Positions 45,988-58,852 are shown, counted from the stretch's first letter. The stretch: DNA of 64,000 nt from Daucus carota subsp. sativus (GCF_001625215.2 NC_030381.2:45444689-45508688); one strand, 5' to 3'. Made by a program: numbers and translations. Notes: generated by a model not told the origin, from the letters alone.

Positions 45988-48900
45988 CCCCCCCCCCCTC
46001 TCCCTCTCTCTCCCTCTCCCCCCTCTCCCTCTCTCTCCCTCTCCCCCCTCCCCCCTCTCTCTCTCGCTCTCCCTCTCTCTCATACTACTTATGTGCGATG
46101 TGTTGGTACTCTGATACTAATTATCGAAAAGTTGTGTGTGTGTAAATGTTAAAAGATTTAATATCTTGACGAGTTATGTGCAAATTGCATTCATGATTTT
46201 GATATTTTTTGTTTCTTGGATATTGAAACCTTTTCTCTTATTGTATTCCTGCGTAATGTTTTGTGTATGAGCCTAGTATTAATATAGGGGAGGATATAAG
46301 GAATCAATATATGTGTATATTGTGTAATTTGCAAATAAATTTTCTGGATTTTGAGGTTTTTGTTGTTAATATTGCTAGGGAACTTTGAGTAAGAATGCTA
46401 ATGTCGGCTACAGAGCCAGTAATCTGCCAGCACCCACCTTTGTGAAACCATGTACAGGCGTTTTAAATAAGAACTCGAAGACTTTCACAAGCTCTGATGG
46501 AACTTTCTCTAGGAATAAAGCTCCTTATGCCAATTGTAACATGGAGACCTCTTCGTTTAAATCAGATGCCTTATCTGTTGCCATGGATGGAAGCATGTCT
46601 AGTAGCGATTCCTTGAAGAGCCCAGATGTTGAGTACATAGACAACACTGATGTTGCAGCTATCGATTCGATTGAAAGGAAGACATGTAGCAAACTTTTTA
46701 TTTCAGATGATGAGAAAACAACAGGTTAATTCGACACTTTTCTACTTTAGACTAGTGTGCATTATTTTCAAAGATATTTTATATTATTTTAATGTTTGAG
46801 TGACTTATTCTCCTGCATTCGTACAGGAAGCATATGCAAGAGAGATATAATTGCTGAAATGGACACAGGTGATGAGATTGTTGATGTTGATGAAAATACT
46901 ATGGACCCGCAGTTATGTGCAACCATGGCCTGTGATATATACAAGCACTTGAGGGCATCTGAGGTTTAATGCTATACTTTTTGAGTATACATGCTCTTAA
47001 ATATTCTGTGCAATTTTGTCATTCATTGAAATCCTACTTCTCTGTGTGTCAAAGTTACATAGTTGAAAACTTGAAATAATGCAGCAGTCACCATTATTTG
47101 TTTATCTAGTCAGATAGAGCATCCGAATTTTTATATATTTCAAGTTCAATGAGAATTGTGCACTTGCTGATATTTTCACAGCTTTAAACATTGCGGACCT
47201 GCGGGTTACGAATTATACATGTGATTATGTGAAAGAGTGGTTTATTATATCATTCGCATTGCAGTTTAGTATCTCTGTGGCTGTCCTTTCTTAATCTTCA
47301 GATTAAATAATAAAAGGCATTAGGAAAATTCCTCGAACTTTCGATTTTGGATTAGTATATCTAGTATGCACTAACATACTTAGCAGTTTAAACTTCTAAG
47401 TATGCACTAAAATCAATTTTTGATTTTGGATTGCGGTCGCATAGACTTTAACTTCTAAATGATATACCTAACTGATTATCTGAGCTCTCGAGTATCAGTT
47501 TATATATTTATTTACATAGTAGTGATAACATTTTCACAGTATTAATAATTTCAAAGATGATTAATTTGGCTGTGATGAAGATACTGAAATTGAATTTATA
47601 TGTCGCTTTTATATTTTAACTATAGGTGAAGAAAAGGCCTTCCACTGACTTCATGGAGAAGGTTCAGAAGGACATAAATACCAACATGCGTGCAATATTA
47701 GTTGACTGGCTAGTGGAGGTATTCACTTAATTACAATACCACAAAATCCAGGATGCACCAACACTTTCAGACATTGATTTTCCACTACGTACTTGGCACA
47801 TAAATGCATACTTTCAACTTAGCACATATATGCCTACTTTCAGGTTGCTGAAGAATATAGGCTTGTCCCTGACACGCTGTACCTGACTGTTAACTATGTA
47901 GACCGGTACCTTTCTGGCAATTCGATGGACAGAGAAAAGTTACAATTGCTTGGTGTTGCTTGTATGATGATTGCCTCGTAAGGACATTTTAGTTTTCCTT
48001 ATTACATATAAAGATGTTTGTATATATGTGTTCTTCCTTACTTCCTAGACTCATACCTAAACTAAGATTTTAATGTTGGCAGCAAATACGAGGAGATTTG
48101 TGCTCCCCAAGTTGAAGAGTTCTGTTACATAACTGATAACACATACTTCAAGGAAGAGGTGCTTTTTAATCTACTGTTGCTTAAGAACTTGCATTATAGT
48201 ATTTTGGAACGTTGAAGAGAGTTGAAGCAACATTATTTCTGCAGGTTTTGGAAATGGAAACTACTGTTCTGTATTTCCTGAAGTTTGAAATGACAGCCCC
48301 TACGGCTAAATGCTTTTTAAGGTAATATGATTAGACTACTAGAGTTGAACTACCTTCACATCCTATATTTTTTTGTATTATTAACATTGTAAGACTATTA
48401 TTTCATGTAGGCGGTTTGTTCGTGTTGCTCAAGCAGTCACTGAGGTATCTTATGAAACTTGTAACTTGTTCTTTGTCAAATTATGATGTTAATTTTTAAA
48501 CTTTAAAGAATGCAGCAACACATAAAATAAAATGTATTTAGGTTTTTATATTTTGTTGATGATTGGTTTTGTGCTCAAATTCATAGAGAAATATCCCACT
48601 CTGTTTTTTAGTCAAGAATGTTTAAATTTAGTCACATCAAATTAGCATCACCGTTTCTGCTGTTTTGTTCATAAAATAATTCTGCAACATCCGATCTCTG
48701 TGTTGAAAATAATAGTGGTCTCTATAGGGTCCAGCAATGCAATTAGAGTGTATGACAAACTACTTGGCAGAGCTAACTCTTCCACAATACCACATGCTTC
48801 GTTATGCCCCATCACTAATTGCTGCTTCAGCAACTTTCTTGGCCAGATACCTACTTTTCCCATCAAGGAGACCTTGGGTATGTACCAATAACTCATTCGT

Positions 48901-49585
48901 TTAATTTCTGATATATCAAGCAGTCAGAAAAATCATGTCATCTTCAGCATCTAAATATATACACTTTTGGATTCAGAACTCAACCTTGCTGCATTACACA
49001 CTCTACAAGGCTTCAGATCTGTTGGAATGTGTTAGTGCACTGCATATCCTTTGCCGCAACAACCTCAGTTGTAGTTTGCCAGCAATCAGAGAAAAGTACA
49101 GCCAACATAAAGTGAGCAAATTTTCATGTCCTTGATACAAATTCTGTGTTTGAAGATATTTCCATACATTTTGGATATTTTCTGTATCCTTTTTGACTTA
49201 CTTTACTATTATGATTCCTGGGTAAGGTCACTAAATTCTAAATCATGACTTGAGCCTTAGAAATTTTAATGACAATAACAAGATTTGAGCCTTAAACTTC
49301 TCTGTTCATTTCTAAATCAACACTCTGTTAGTCAAGGATCCTTCTAAAATTCTAAAACTTAGTACTTGATACATGGTTGATGCATTGCGCTCGCCAAATT
49401 ATTTTGACTTCTGCACTTCTAGATTAATATCTTTATGCAGAACAAGTGCTGCTAACTATGTATCTTCTTCTTTTTTGTGCAACGGAATCATGCTAATACA
49501 TTTGCATTTTATGTATCAGTACAAGTTTGTTGCCAAGATATACTGCCCTCCATCAATTCCTCAAGAATACTTCCAAGACCTATGA
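45760..49585 (+). CDS. CYCA1: A1-type mitotic cyclin
   Basis: Eleven exons (45760-45927, 46379-46724, 46827-46963, 47626-47718, 47844-47977, 48083-48158, 48245-48321, 48411-48444, 48728-48877, 48977-49111, 49520-49585) join in frame to 471 residues; all introns are GT/AG. A destruction box (RPALANITN, residues 33-41) marks it for APC/C turnover. The cyclin box begins MRAILVDWLVEVAEEYRL at about residue 238, followed by KYEEICAPQVEEFCYITDN. LVEVxEEY is the A-type signature. The C-terminal cyclin fold ends IREKYSQHKYKFVAK. It activates CDKs in S/G2/M. Similarity is closest to Arabidopsis CYCA1;1. Intron 1 has a long CT tract. Confidence 0.95.
45939..46080. repeat. CT-rich microsatellite in CYCA1 intron 1
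   Basis: A pure CT run is followed by a C run and then mixed CT/CCCT blocks, about 140 bp, starting roughly a dozen bases after the exon 1 donor. The long reading frames over it on both strands are products of the repeat, not genes. Confidence 0.95.
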
Positions 49586-50349
49586 GGCCACTAGATGATG
49601 ATCAAGATGTTTTAGTTTGCCAGAGTGGGCTGCTAAGTAAAATGTGAAACACCAAGTTCTGTACCCTTACCTTTCTTTCTAGTTGTAGTTAAAAGGAAAT
49701 AGACTTAAAGTAGTCATCTTTGTTATCATGATGATAACCCTTTAGATTGCTAAAAGATTTGGCCCCTTTTGCTTTTATAGGGGATCAACAAAAGTTTAAA
49801 CCTTGAAGCCCCTTATTTTAGTTTAAAATAGTGGTTTAATATTCTATGAATTTAACAGAGGTGACAAGCACACCGTGCTGTTTCATTTCATTGCTAATGT
49901 GTATATCAGTATATTATATTCACCCAATTTATCAGTATATGTAACTTGTGTCTGTACAATGTACGTTATTCACATACTTTTGGAATTGAGTGAGAAATGA
50001 TGTTTGAATTGTAAGTATATCATGCGGACTGAGAAATAGTGGAATGCAACAATCACAAAGATCTTTTTTTTTTTTTTTAAATTGTGTTTGATAATATATA
50101 ATTCAAACATTAATTTAAAATTTTAAATGAAATACATGTTACCACTTACCAGCGTGCCAATACTTGTAACCAGTCGAGTTCGAATGAAAGGAAGTCAATA
50201 GAATTCTTATTTTTATGAAGAAGTCGATAGAATTATTAAATCATAAAACAGAGAGGAATTATTATTAAATAAAAAATGTTAGGACTTACAAAAATAATTT
50301 TACCATTCAAATCCTTTTTTCGTTTTGCAACTAAAGGCTTTAAGCAGTA
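49586..50349. other. CYCA1 3' UTR and intergenic DNA
   Basis: The first few hundred bases are likely CYCA1 3' UTR. The rest is AT-rich with no gene. Confidence 0.5.
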
Positions 50350-50576
50350 CTCCCTCCGTCCCTAAATGCTTTTCATGTTTGTGTTTATCACGTTTGTCAA
50401 CACACACTTTTAATCGTTAATATTTTTAATTTTGTATTAATATTAAATATAAAAACTTCACTTCTCTTAAAACGAATCCGACAATCCAACAAGATCACTC
50501 ATAACTATATTTAGTCGACGTAAATTAATAATTTGTGTCATGAACAGTGGCGAAAAGTTTTCATAAATAGAGGGAG
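50350..50576. mobile_element. Stowaway-like MITE upstream of the peptidase gene
   Basis: Left end CTCCCTCCGTCCCTAAATGC, right end 'tcataaatagagggag', with TA on both sides. The right inverted repeat has a decayed middle. It lies about 210 bp upstream of the next start codon and may have added promoter sequence. Confidence 0.75.
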
Positions 50577-50788
50577 TACTATTCTCCGCCCCTGTCAATT
50601 TTCAGTCTCTTCTTCCACAAGAAAACGCGTCTCCTGCATATCAGTAAACCCTTCTCCTCTCTCGCTTCATTCCAACCACATACATATACAATCTCTACTT
50701 AAACTATTGTGTGTGTGATTACACACACTTACTTGACCTTCCGAATACTTTTTATGTTGATAATAATATTTGGTAGCACAGCTAGAGC

Positions 50789-53568
50789 ATGAGCTTCTTG
50801 AGACCATCAGCACTGTACCAGCTGTTGATCACCTTTAATTCATTGAAATGGATGCCTTGTATGTTCTTCGGATATCCAAATTTTCAAGGGATCATTAGGC
50901 TTGTGATCATGTTTCTTCTCTGGTCAACGTTCACTGAAATGTGTCACATTTCTTCTTCCTCCATGTCTCCTACTCTTCGTGTTGGCGATCGCATCTTTGT
51001 CGAGAAGGTATCCACATAGATTCCCTCTTTTCGGTGTCTCGAAAGATTATTTATATGATTTGATGATTTAGTTATTTTGATTTTGATTATCTATGTTCTT
51101 GGAATATTTGTCTGGAAACTATTTATGGATCTGTTTCTGTACATTAAAACATTGAAAAGTTGTACCGGTTAATTGGCTTGATTAAACCATAACAATACGT
51201 TTTGTCGAAATGTCTGCACACTTGTGACTCGGGTTTATTAAACAAGTACTAATTTTTATGTGCAAACTGTACTTGATAGATGAGCATAAGCATCTCTCCC
51301 TCGCTAACTCAACATTACAAAATATAGAGCAAGAATATACACTTGCTGAGCCTACTGCGATTCAAACCCTGTCTGCGTAGAATTTTAATATTGCTGTCAG
51401 ATGTATATGTCAAATTTTTATGTATTTTGCTGGTAAATATTACTTTGATGTCTTAGCCATATTACCTACTTTTTTCAGGCTTCATATTTCTTCAGACGTC
51501 CAGCCTTACATGATATTGTAATATTTCGAGCACATCTGAATGTGAGTTAATATCAGAGACTTTGATCTTAAATTTATTAACGATCTAAAATTTACTTAAT
51601 GCTACTTGTGCAACTTCAATCCCTTCCTACAGCAACCTAGTTTCAGAGAAGGAGATATGCTCATTAAAAGAATTGTAGCACGAGCTGGAGATTTGATAGA
51701 GGTATATACAGTTCTCTTGGGTGCTGGAAAATTTCTTTCTCAATTGCATACTATGACTCACATAGTTATTTTTTGCAGTTCATATGATTTATAGTAATGT
51801 TAAGAAACCTTGTTAAATCCAGTTTTCACTAATACATGAAGAAAAATGGATTGGTACTTAAAGTGTTATTGGTGAATGTGGCGGGTGGTTAAATGTATTG
51901 AACGACTAATATCAGAAGCAAGTAAAAAAAAATGAATTGGCATTAGTAAGATGACTCAGAAATGATTCCCACCAAGTTATGAAAATATCACAGACACCAA
52001 TTGATAATATCTTCTCCTGGCACAACAATCTAGTGAATCACATAAGAACTACATCCATGTTGAGAAGTAATACAAGTCAAGTTTGATATAGATTGTATGA
52101 TCAAGATGAGTTTAAACAACTCAATTGACCAAGTAGTAATTATTTGACTAATTTTAATCTTCGATTTACTAGAATTTCCTGTAATCATAATAAAATTAGT
52201 GAAGTACTTCAAAAGCTACTGAATTTGGGGAATATACTCTAGACCTCTTCGAAATTCCCTACATTCATGAAATACACATCTCTCTTTAATTTAATCTTTG
52301 TCATTGTTCATAAGCTTTGCCAAGAGTGCGCCCATAATGTGATAAATGTTATCTATCACCAAAATAAAATAGCACTGCTCCAGCAGTGGAATAAAATTTT
52401 ATGCCCTGAAGATTTATACAAAATATTTTTTTTTACATGCCGAGTGATGGGAAAGAATAATGATTTCTAAACATTGCCTAGGGTATTGCTAATGATTTCC
52501 CTGACTAGGTATTCTTAATTGTTGTCTGTAAATTATTTATTCTGATTTCGAGCTGACTTTTAAGAGGAATTTCTAGGACATACAAACTACATAGCTAGCA
52601 TTGACAACAGAAAAAGCAAAGCAGACAGATGATTATTAATGGTATTGTGGGAGAGCGTAGTAAAACAAGGGCACCAAGTTTGGCCAAATTCTTAGACCAT
52701 GTTGTGAAATATAGATAAATGGTTTATGATAGAGGCCTTGAGAAAGGACCCTAATATTGCTGCATTATTGTGTTGTATGGTACTTGAGCTCAAATTACAT
52801 GACAGGAAACAACTACACAGTTGCTGGAACCTAAGATGAATTTGGACTTTCTGAGCAATTTTCTTTGGTTTTGACTAATTGCAGGTTCATGATGGGAGAC
52901 TGTACGTAAATGGGCTTGCTATGAAGGAAGATTTTGTAACAGAGAAACCAAAATATGCAATACATCCAACGGTATGCCCCTTTTTACGACAAATATTTTC
53001 TAATTTTGCATTGGGTAACCTTCCTTGAAACTAGGCAAAGTCATTTTAGGATTTGTAGATTTCAAAATGATGCTATTGACAGCTAACATCGTCAAGATTC
53101 CCCGTTAATATATGATATCTTCAGAGTAAGCATGCCAAAGAGTCTTTGAAATCTATGAATAAACCTTAAGATTTAACATTTATTTTCTTCTATGTTTGGA
53201 TATGCAGTATGTACCCAGAGGTCATGTATATGTGCTGGGTGACAATCGAAATAACAGTTGCGACTCTCATATATGGTTAATTTCTGAGCACTTGTTTATA
53301 ATTGGAATTTTCCTTTTACACGGGCCAATAGTTTTGGTTGAATAAGTTTTTAGACGGTGTTAGTATGATCATAACTTAGTACTTGTACACTGTTCACATC
53401 GGAAACTCCTTTTGAGTTGGAAACTAAACTTTCTAAGTGTAAGCACAGTTAAGCACCAAATATCCTGATGTCCTTTTTTTTCTTTTTTGTTTACAAAGGG
53501 GTTCGCTTCCTATAAAAAATGTTGTGGGAAGATGTGCAATGCGTTATTACAGAAGACCAGTCATCTGA
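50789..53568 (+). CDS. type I signal peptidase, chloroplast processing peptidase-like
   Basis: Six exons (50789-51007, 51479-51541, 51633-51701, 52885-52971, 53208-53275, 53499-53568) join in frame to 191 residues. This serine protease of family S26 cuts signal or transit sequences at a membrane. One membrane segment (IIRLVIMFLLWSTFTEM) precedes the catalytic Ser58 in SSSMSPTLRVGD. The catalytic Lys is K106 in IKRIVARAGD. The GDNRNNSCDSHIWG box (from residue 157) and PIKNVVGR follow. The start MSFLRPSALYQ matches short plant 'chloroplast processing peptidase-like' proteins, which lack the long transit region of PLSP1. Plastid location is therefore by family, not shown by an evident transit peptide. 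Confidence 0.9.
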
Positions 53569-55454
53569 TATGCTTTGGAGATAAGAATTATGGAAATACA
53601 GATCCGGTAAGTTTTTCACCTCCAAAGTTGTGCATATAACATATTCGTTTTCATATCTGGCTTTCTTGCTCTAATTACCGGTCTCATACATGAACAAATG
53701 ATGAAATCTGGACATCATGAATAAGCATAGATGTTATATGTACTACAACCTTCATGTTGACAATTTAGTAATTACCACAGTTAATTAGGTGCATGAATGT
53801 CTTTAGCATAAATGCCTTGCACTGCCATCATATCTACTTTTCTCAGTCACAAATTATTTAGTTGTAATGTGATGTAGGACTACTGCCTAAAACATGGAAG
53901 AACGTTACAAAGGATCTGAAGACCACTCTCAGTTAGGTTATAGTTTTTTTGGGATGGTATATATTATTAAAGTTCTTGGTTGGTAGGTTGAATAAAATTT
54001 GTATGGAGCGAGTAGTTTAGGCTATTGGAAAATTGGAGTTTGTCTTCTTCTTCACTTAAATATATATGTGTTTAATTAGTGACACCTATAATACCAGTTT
54101 GTGTTGAAGATCATCCCATAAATCTGAACATTCAATGTCAGAGCTGCTGCCCAAGACCCACCTTTCACCTTCTCTTTTTTCACAAATCCAACCATAAGAA
54201 ATCCTTATCTTACACAGAAAAAGGAAAATAATACTCTTTAAATAAGTTTTTCAATTGGCTGTATTCAATTGTTGGGATATAACTGTGATCTATTTGTGGA
54301 TTTTGTATAGGGTTTTCTCTATGAATATGCAATCTTTATCTTTATGTTTGTTGAAACTTTCTGCTCACTTCAACTAGTGACGGGTAACTTTACTTCCACA
54401 GAATATGGATACTACTGGAGAAACTGAAATTATTTGTTAGTACAATGCTTAGAGGAACTTACTTCAGTTGCCTATAAAATTGTCTATCTCCAGTAAAGTA
54501 ACCAGTAGTTTAATATTTCCATAATTCCCATATTTACCCTAACCTGTAAATTCTGAGATCTAAAGTCTGTCGAGCCCAAGTGACCATAATTGGTATGGCT
54601 GGAAGCTGAGGTCTTACATAATCCATTTTTCAGTATATACTCTTTTTATGTATACAGACTGACCCTCTACTTGATTACTTAAACTAAGTTGTAACAATAG
54701 ACTAAGGTTTCAAAATAATTAGTGATTCTGATGCCATGCATGATATCTTCAAATGTGTATATGCAGATTTGAGGAGGAATTTGTTTATTATCTTGGCACG
54801 ATCCCCTCTTTCTCTGCCTGGAAATTGCAATAACCTGGAAAGATTGATCTCAGCCACCAGTTTACGTCTCATCTTGACAAGGCAAACAAAGTCATCTTGA
54901 AAGGTTTAGCGTCAAGGAATGCAACATTACATAAAGTCGCGCACATACTGACATTAGGACAATACCCATCACATGATACTCTTCAAGTCGCATTGCATAC
55001 TATTCTGAGCATTTGATCAAAATAGGGGTTTATTTTCAAATTCAGGACTGGATGGTAAAACACTTTGCTGGCTGGTTATATATGCACAAATTAAGTAGCA
55101 TCGGAGCGAGTCCCCTCCAGGACCACTATAAATGGGGATCCATTGTAAGTGTTTGAGGCATCCTAGCCTTAGCATATTTTCCAAGTAATAAACTTGTGTG
55201 CTTTCTTAAATATTGTCTTCCTCTCTATATCCTTTCCATATTCTAGTTTTCTTGTCGAGTAATCTTAATCTTTCTCTTTGTAACCCTTCTCAGTGATTGT
55301 ACCCCTCTCCGTAACTACATATCTCGTAATGTGAATGCTCCCTAAATAAATTCAAAACACTAACACAAGGGGCAATTCCACTTGTGAACTGGGAATCATG
55401 TATGTGTATTCTATATACAAGGGCAAGTCCAAGAACAAGTTCAATGGTGTTGTA
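53569..55454. other. 3' UTR of peptidase gene, probably spliced
   Basis: A good donor (GTAAGT at 53607) and acceptor (ATGCAG ending 54766) could remove an intron from the 3' UTR, with the final exon running to about 55190-55210 ('aagtaataaacttgtg'). This is inference. No other gene was seen. Confidence 0.4.
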
Positions 55455-56167
55455 CAGGGGTGTACACGGGTTGGTGAAACCGACCGAACCAACCCAAACC
55501 GACCATATTTCAACCGAACCAATCCGAACTTTTTTGACCCGATTGATAATTGGATTGAAAAATGAGTAACCCGATTTAATTGGGTTGGACACGGCTTTCG
55601 CTTTTTTAAAACCGATCCAACCCAACCTGATTAAAAAATATTAAATTACATATAAAAATCATTCACCCCACCCCAGTAACCCATAATATGCTAGCCTAGT
55701 CCATTTAACTAATTGTTGATTTGTTGTGTTTTGCTAATTGTTTCTGTTCAACTTAATTTTTAAATTTATTACTGTAATTCTGAAGCTTGTGGTATCGAGC
55801 TTAACTTGGTATTGAGCTTTAATTGTTTTGGTCAGTTGTGCAGATTTTTTAAGATGTTATAGTGCTTAACTCATTTTGTATACACTGGATATTTCACTTG
55901 CTTCTTATTGTTCATTCAGTTAAAGTTTTATCTTTTGATGTGTCGAAATTTGGTTTTGCTAGATTATGAAAAAGAAATTATTTTATATTTCATAACCCGA
56001 TCAAACCGATCCGAACCAATCTGAACCGAAGTAATACAAATTGGTTTGGGTTATGAATTTAGTTTTTATGGTTTGGGTTGAGAATTTGAAAACCCGATTT
56101 AATTGGGTTGGATCGTTAAATTTCTTAAACCCGCCCAACCCGAACCGTGTACACCCCTAGTGTTGTA
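55447..56167. mobile_element. hAT-like MITE with 8 bp target duplication
   Basis: The element is 55455-56159 (705 bp), with ends CAGGGGTGTACACGGGTTGG and, reversed, TAGGGGTGTACACGGTTCGG. The direct repeat GTGTTGTA flanks it (55447-55454, 56160-56167). The ends carry many 'aaccgaccgaacc' type motifs in opposite orientation. No transposase. Confidence 0.92.
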
Positions 56168-56221
56168 TACCTGGTATCGGCCATGTTCTATATATTCTGC
56201 AAAATAAAATATATAATTTGT

Positions 56222-56385
56222 GACCCGATATCAGAACATTACAATGCGGATACGAAACAAAAGACCGCAACTTCTTTCCGATACTTGATCATCAGCATTA
56301 CTTAAACAACCATGTGGCAGCTGTTTACACATCCTTATCACCGGATCAGACAAATAAATATTATCCCCAATAGTATCAGAAACAT
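56222..56385 (-). pseudogene. F-box gene fragment with internal deletions
   Basis: Three blocks match the intact F-box gene in order: 56222-56270 to about 58183-58233, 56272-56290 to about 58325-58343, and 56313-56383 to about 58443-58513. The missing stretches (about 90 and 100 bp) are internal deletions. No open frame survives. Confidence 0.75.
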
Positions 56386-56488
56386 TGCTCTCATATTCAC
56401 AGAGTATCATGGTAGTCTTGATTTATAATATTTAAACTTTCATAAAAAATTATCACTAATGTATACCAAATTTTTGATTAGCAACTAC

Positions 56489-57022
56489 GCCACAATTATA
56501 TCAGCTTTACTGAGACAACTCCTTTTGAATCTCTGTATATCCATATTTCGTCTATTCTGCATAAACTACATTACTGATTAAACATGTACATACATGACAC
56601 AATTCTTATCCTAACATGTCTGAAATATATCACAGTGTTCTTGTCTGCTACGAAGATCTAAACGACTCATGGCCTAGAGGCAATGGCCTCTCGGGCAATT
56701 CTGGGATATCAATATCACTTCCCAACATCTTTAAAGCATCAGCAATTGTAGGCCTGAGAGTCACCATTACATGAGCACAAAGTAGGCCAATATGAACAAA
56801 TCGTTCCATCACTATCTTTGGTCCGCCGTCTCTCACAACGGGATCAAATATTTCACCAACATTTCTGGACTTAACATGATGCCAAGCCCAATCAGTGATC
56901 AAAACCGTAGAAGAATCTGATGTGCCCAGCACTTTCCTTCCACTCAGAATTTCAAGAATTATAATGCCGAAGCTGTAAACATCACTCTTCTCTGTTAGCT
57001 GTCCATAGAGCGCGTATTCTGG
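56489..57022 (-). pseudogene. receptor kinase C-terminal fragment (3' end duplicate)
   Basis: Almost identical to 59108-59641: the last about 125 codons of the receptor kinase plus its 3' flank. It keeps kinase subdomains from EYALYGQLTEKSDVYSFG to the stop at 56648, but lacks the ATP site, catalytic loop and ectodomain. Similarity stops sharply at 57022. The sequence at the break (minus strand 'ttcctacccag') resembles a splice acceptor, so it could be spliced to something upstream, but I see no matching exon. Confidence 0.82.
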
Positions 57023-57715
57023 GTAGGAACTTAAGAAGATCAATGGTTCTTAATTAGTCGATAATTTGAGGCAAGACAATTCCAGAACATTAGTTTTGTA
57101 TTTATATTCTTTCTTTCGTGCTATATTGGAAATACATAGTATTCACTACTCACTAGTGTATAAATAAATTGCGATTCTGCTATTATTCAATCTTATAATG
57201 AAGTAAAGAGAAGTAGATAGATTAGTGCAAGGAGTTTTGTGCTCAAAGTAAGATGTGTATAGTCATAAGATTGTCAATGAAAATCTATACATAAAATCTA
57301 TGAAAATGATTTATAAAAGCCCTTGATGGTAAGCAAACAGGATGGCCATAACATGTATTATAAAGAAACATTTGGTGATGAACTCTGATAACAGTACAAG
57401 CCGTGCACACCAAAGGATCAAAACCAGATGAAGTAAAGATTAGATCACATTAACAGTCGTAGTAGGAAGGCCAAACAAAAACAATCTAAAAAAACAGCTT
57501 ATAGATTAATTACTCAAGCATAAACTAGTAACACATCTGAGATTGAGAAAGGTATAAAATCTGAATATTCAGAAATCAGAAGCACTCGAGATGTCTAGAA
57601 GTTGAACAATTAATTCAGTAAACAAGATAAGTGATTAATAAATTGTACATTGAAAGCACAATATAACAATAAGTATTACCAATCCCTGTAGATTATAGTC
57701 CTTGGTGAGTGGTGA
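57023..57715. other. intergenic, nothing recognised
   Basis: AT-rich DNA between the kinase fragment and the F-box gene. It should include the F-box gene's 3' UTR. No gene or repeat seen. Confidence 0.45.
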
Positions 57716-58852
57716 CTACATCCAGTTTTCCTCTTCTTGCTTAAATCCTTCTACTGAAATGAAGCTCTCAGTGTGCTTGAGAACTCTGGCCACAAAGCTT
57801 TGAGATGGAAGTTCGATACACCGACTCTCTTTCTTCCCATGATCATACAACATTACTCCTAATTTGTTTGTCACAACAAATTGTTTTGCACCCAAATACA
57901 CAAACACCCAATCCACCTCAAAACCAGAGTCAAATACAAACATTTTGTTCCAAAACACCTCATCCGTAACTCTATCCATAGTCCACAGACTAAACTCCTT
58001 ACCAACTAAACCATCACCAACAGACTCAACAATAACCGCAACAGAACCATCAAAATCCAAAACATTCGACTTCCTCATTTTCATAAATCCCGGGAACTCA
58101 ATCAGCCCAAACACTTCACAACTCAAATCAAACGTCACAATTTCATCCTCACCTTCCAAATACAACACCCCATCCAAAACCGGACCCGATATCAAAACAC
58201 TACAATACGGATATGAAACAAAAGACCGCAACATCACACAACCAGCCTCAATCTCCCTCCACGAATCAGCATTCGAAGAATACAACTCAACCACCGACAC
58301 CCTCACACGCTTACTATCACCCCCTTCTTTCCGATACTTAATCCTCAAAACCTTAGAACCACCCGAAACATAATCAAACCCGAACACGACATCAACCTTA
58401 AACGGGGCTTCCTCTCGATTATAAGCATCCCCCAAACACACACGAGGCAATTGTTTACACGTCCTTATCACCGGATTAGACAAATAAATAACATCCCCAA
58501 TAGCATCAGAAACGCAGACAAAGCCGTTACAAGAACCGATAAATCGCTTGGCCTCGAAGAAGTGGGGCAGAGGGAGATTGAATTTAGAGCAATCAGAGTA
58601 GACGATAGTGGCGGCGAGACGGTCATCGAGCTTGTCTGGACCGTAGCCAGTTTCTGAAGTGATCAAGAGAAGAGAGGGGTGAATGAGTGAATTGGGGTGA
58701 TGGGCTGCCGTGAATTTGGGCTGGGAGATGATGGACCGCCATGACTTGCAAACGGATTTGCAGCTGAGCAGTGATGTTGCTTTTGTCCAGGAGAGAATCT
58801 GAGTTATCACTTCCTCCGGCATGTATTGGTCGGCCCGCGAAACTTTCGCCAT
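57716..58852 (-). CDS. F-box protein with F-box-associated C-terminal region
   Basis: A 378-residue intronless frame from ATG at 58852. The N-terminus is an F-box (MPEEVITQILSWTKATSLLSCKSVCKSWRSIISQPKF, about residues 11-47), which binds SKP1/ASK in SCF ubiquitin ligases. The rest is a plant F-box-associated region with GSCNGFVCV, LSNPVIRTCKQLP, a central FGFDYVSGGSKVLRI block and repeated beta-strand-like segments; this part would bind the substrate. The target cannot be told. A broken copy lies at 56222-56385. Confidence 0.88.
   Translation of the reverse strand: MAKVSRADQYMPEEVITQILSWTKATSLLSCKSVCKSWRSIISQPKFTAAHHPNSLIHPSLLLITSETGYGPDKLDDRLAATIVYSDCSKFNLPLPHFFEAKRFIGSCNGFVCVSDAIGDVIYLSNPVIRTCKQLPRVCLGDAYNREEAPFKVDVVFGFDYVSGGSKVLRIKYRKEGGDSKRVRVSVVELYSSNADSWREIEAGCVMLRSFVSYPYCSVLISGPVLDGVLYLEGEDEIVTFDLSCEVFGLIEFPGFMKMRKSNVLDFDGSVAVIVESVGDGLVGKEFSLWTMDRVTDEVFWNKMFVFDSGFEVDWVFVYLGAKQFVVTNKLGVMLYDHGKKESRCIELPSQSFVARVLKHTESFISVEGFKQEEENWM

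Noticed and set aside
45865-46152. Long Ser/Leu/Pro and Arg/Glu-rich frames on both strands
   Set aside because: They are translations of the CT microsatellite in CYCA1 intron 1.
56648-57043. Kinase frame as a small independent gene
   Set aside because: It lacks the ATP-binding and catalytic loops, and it is a near copy of the 3' end of the gene at 59268.
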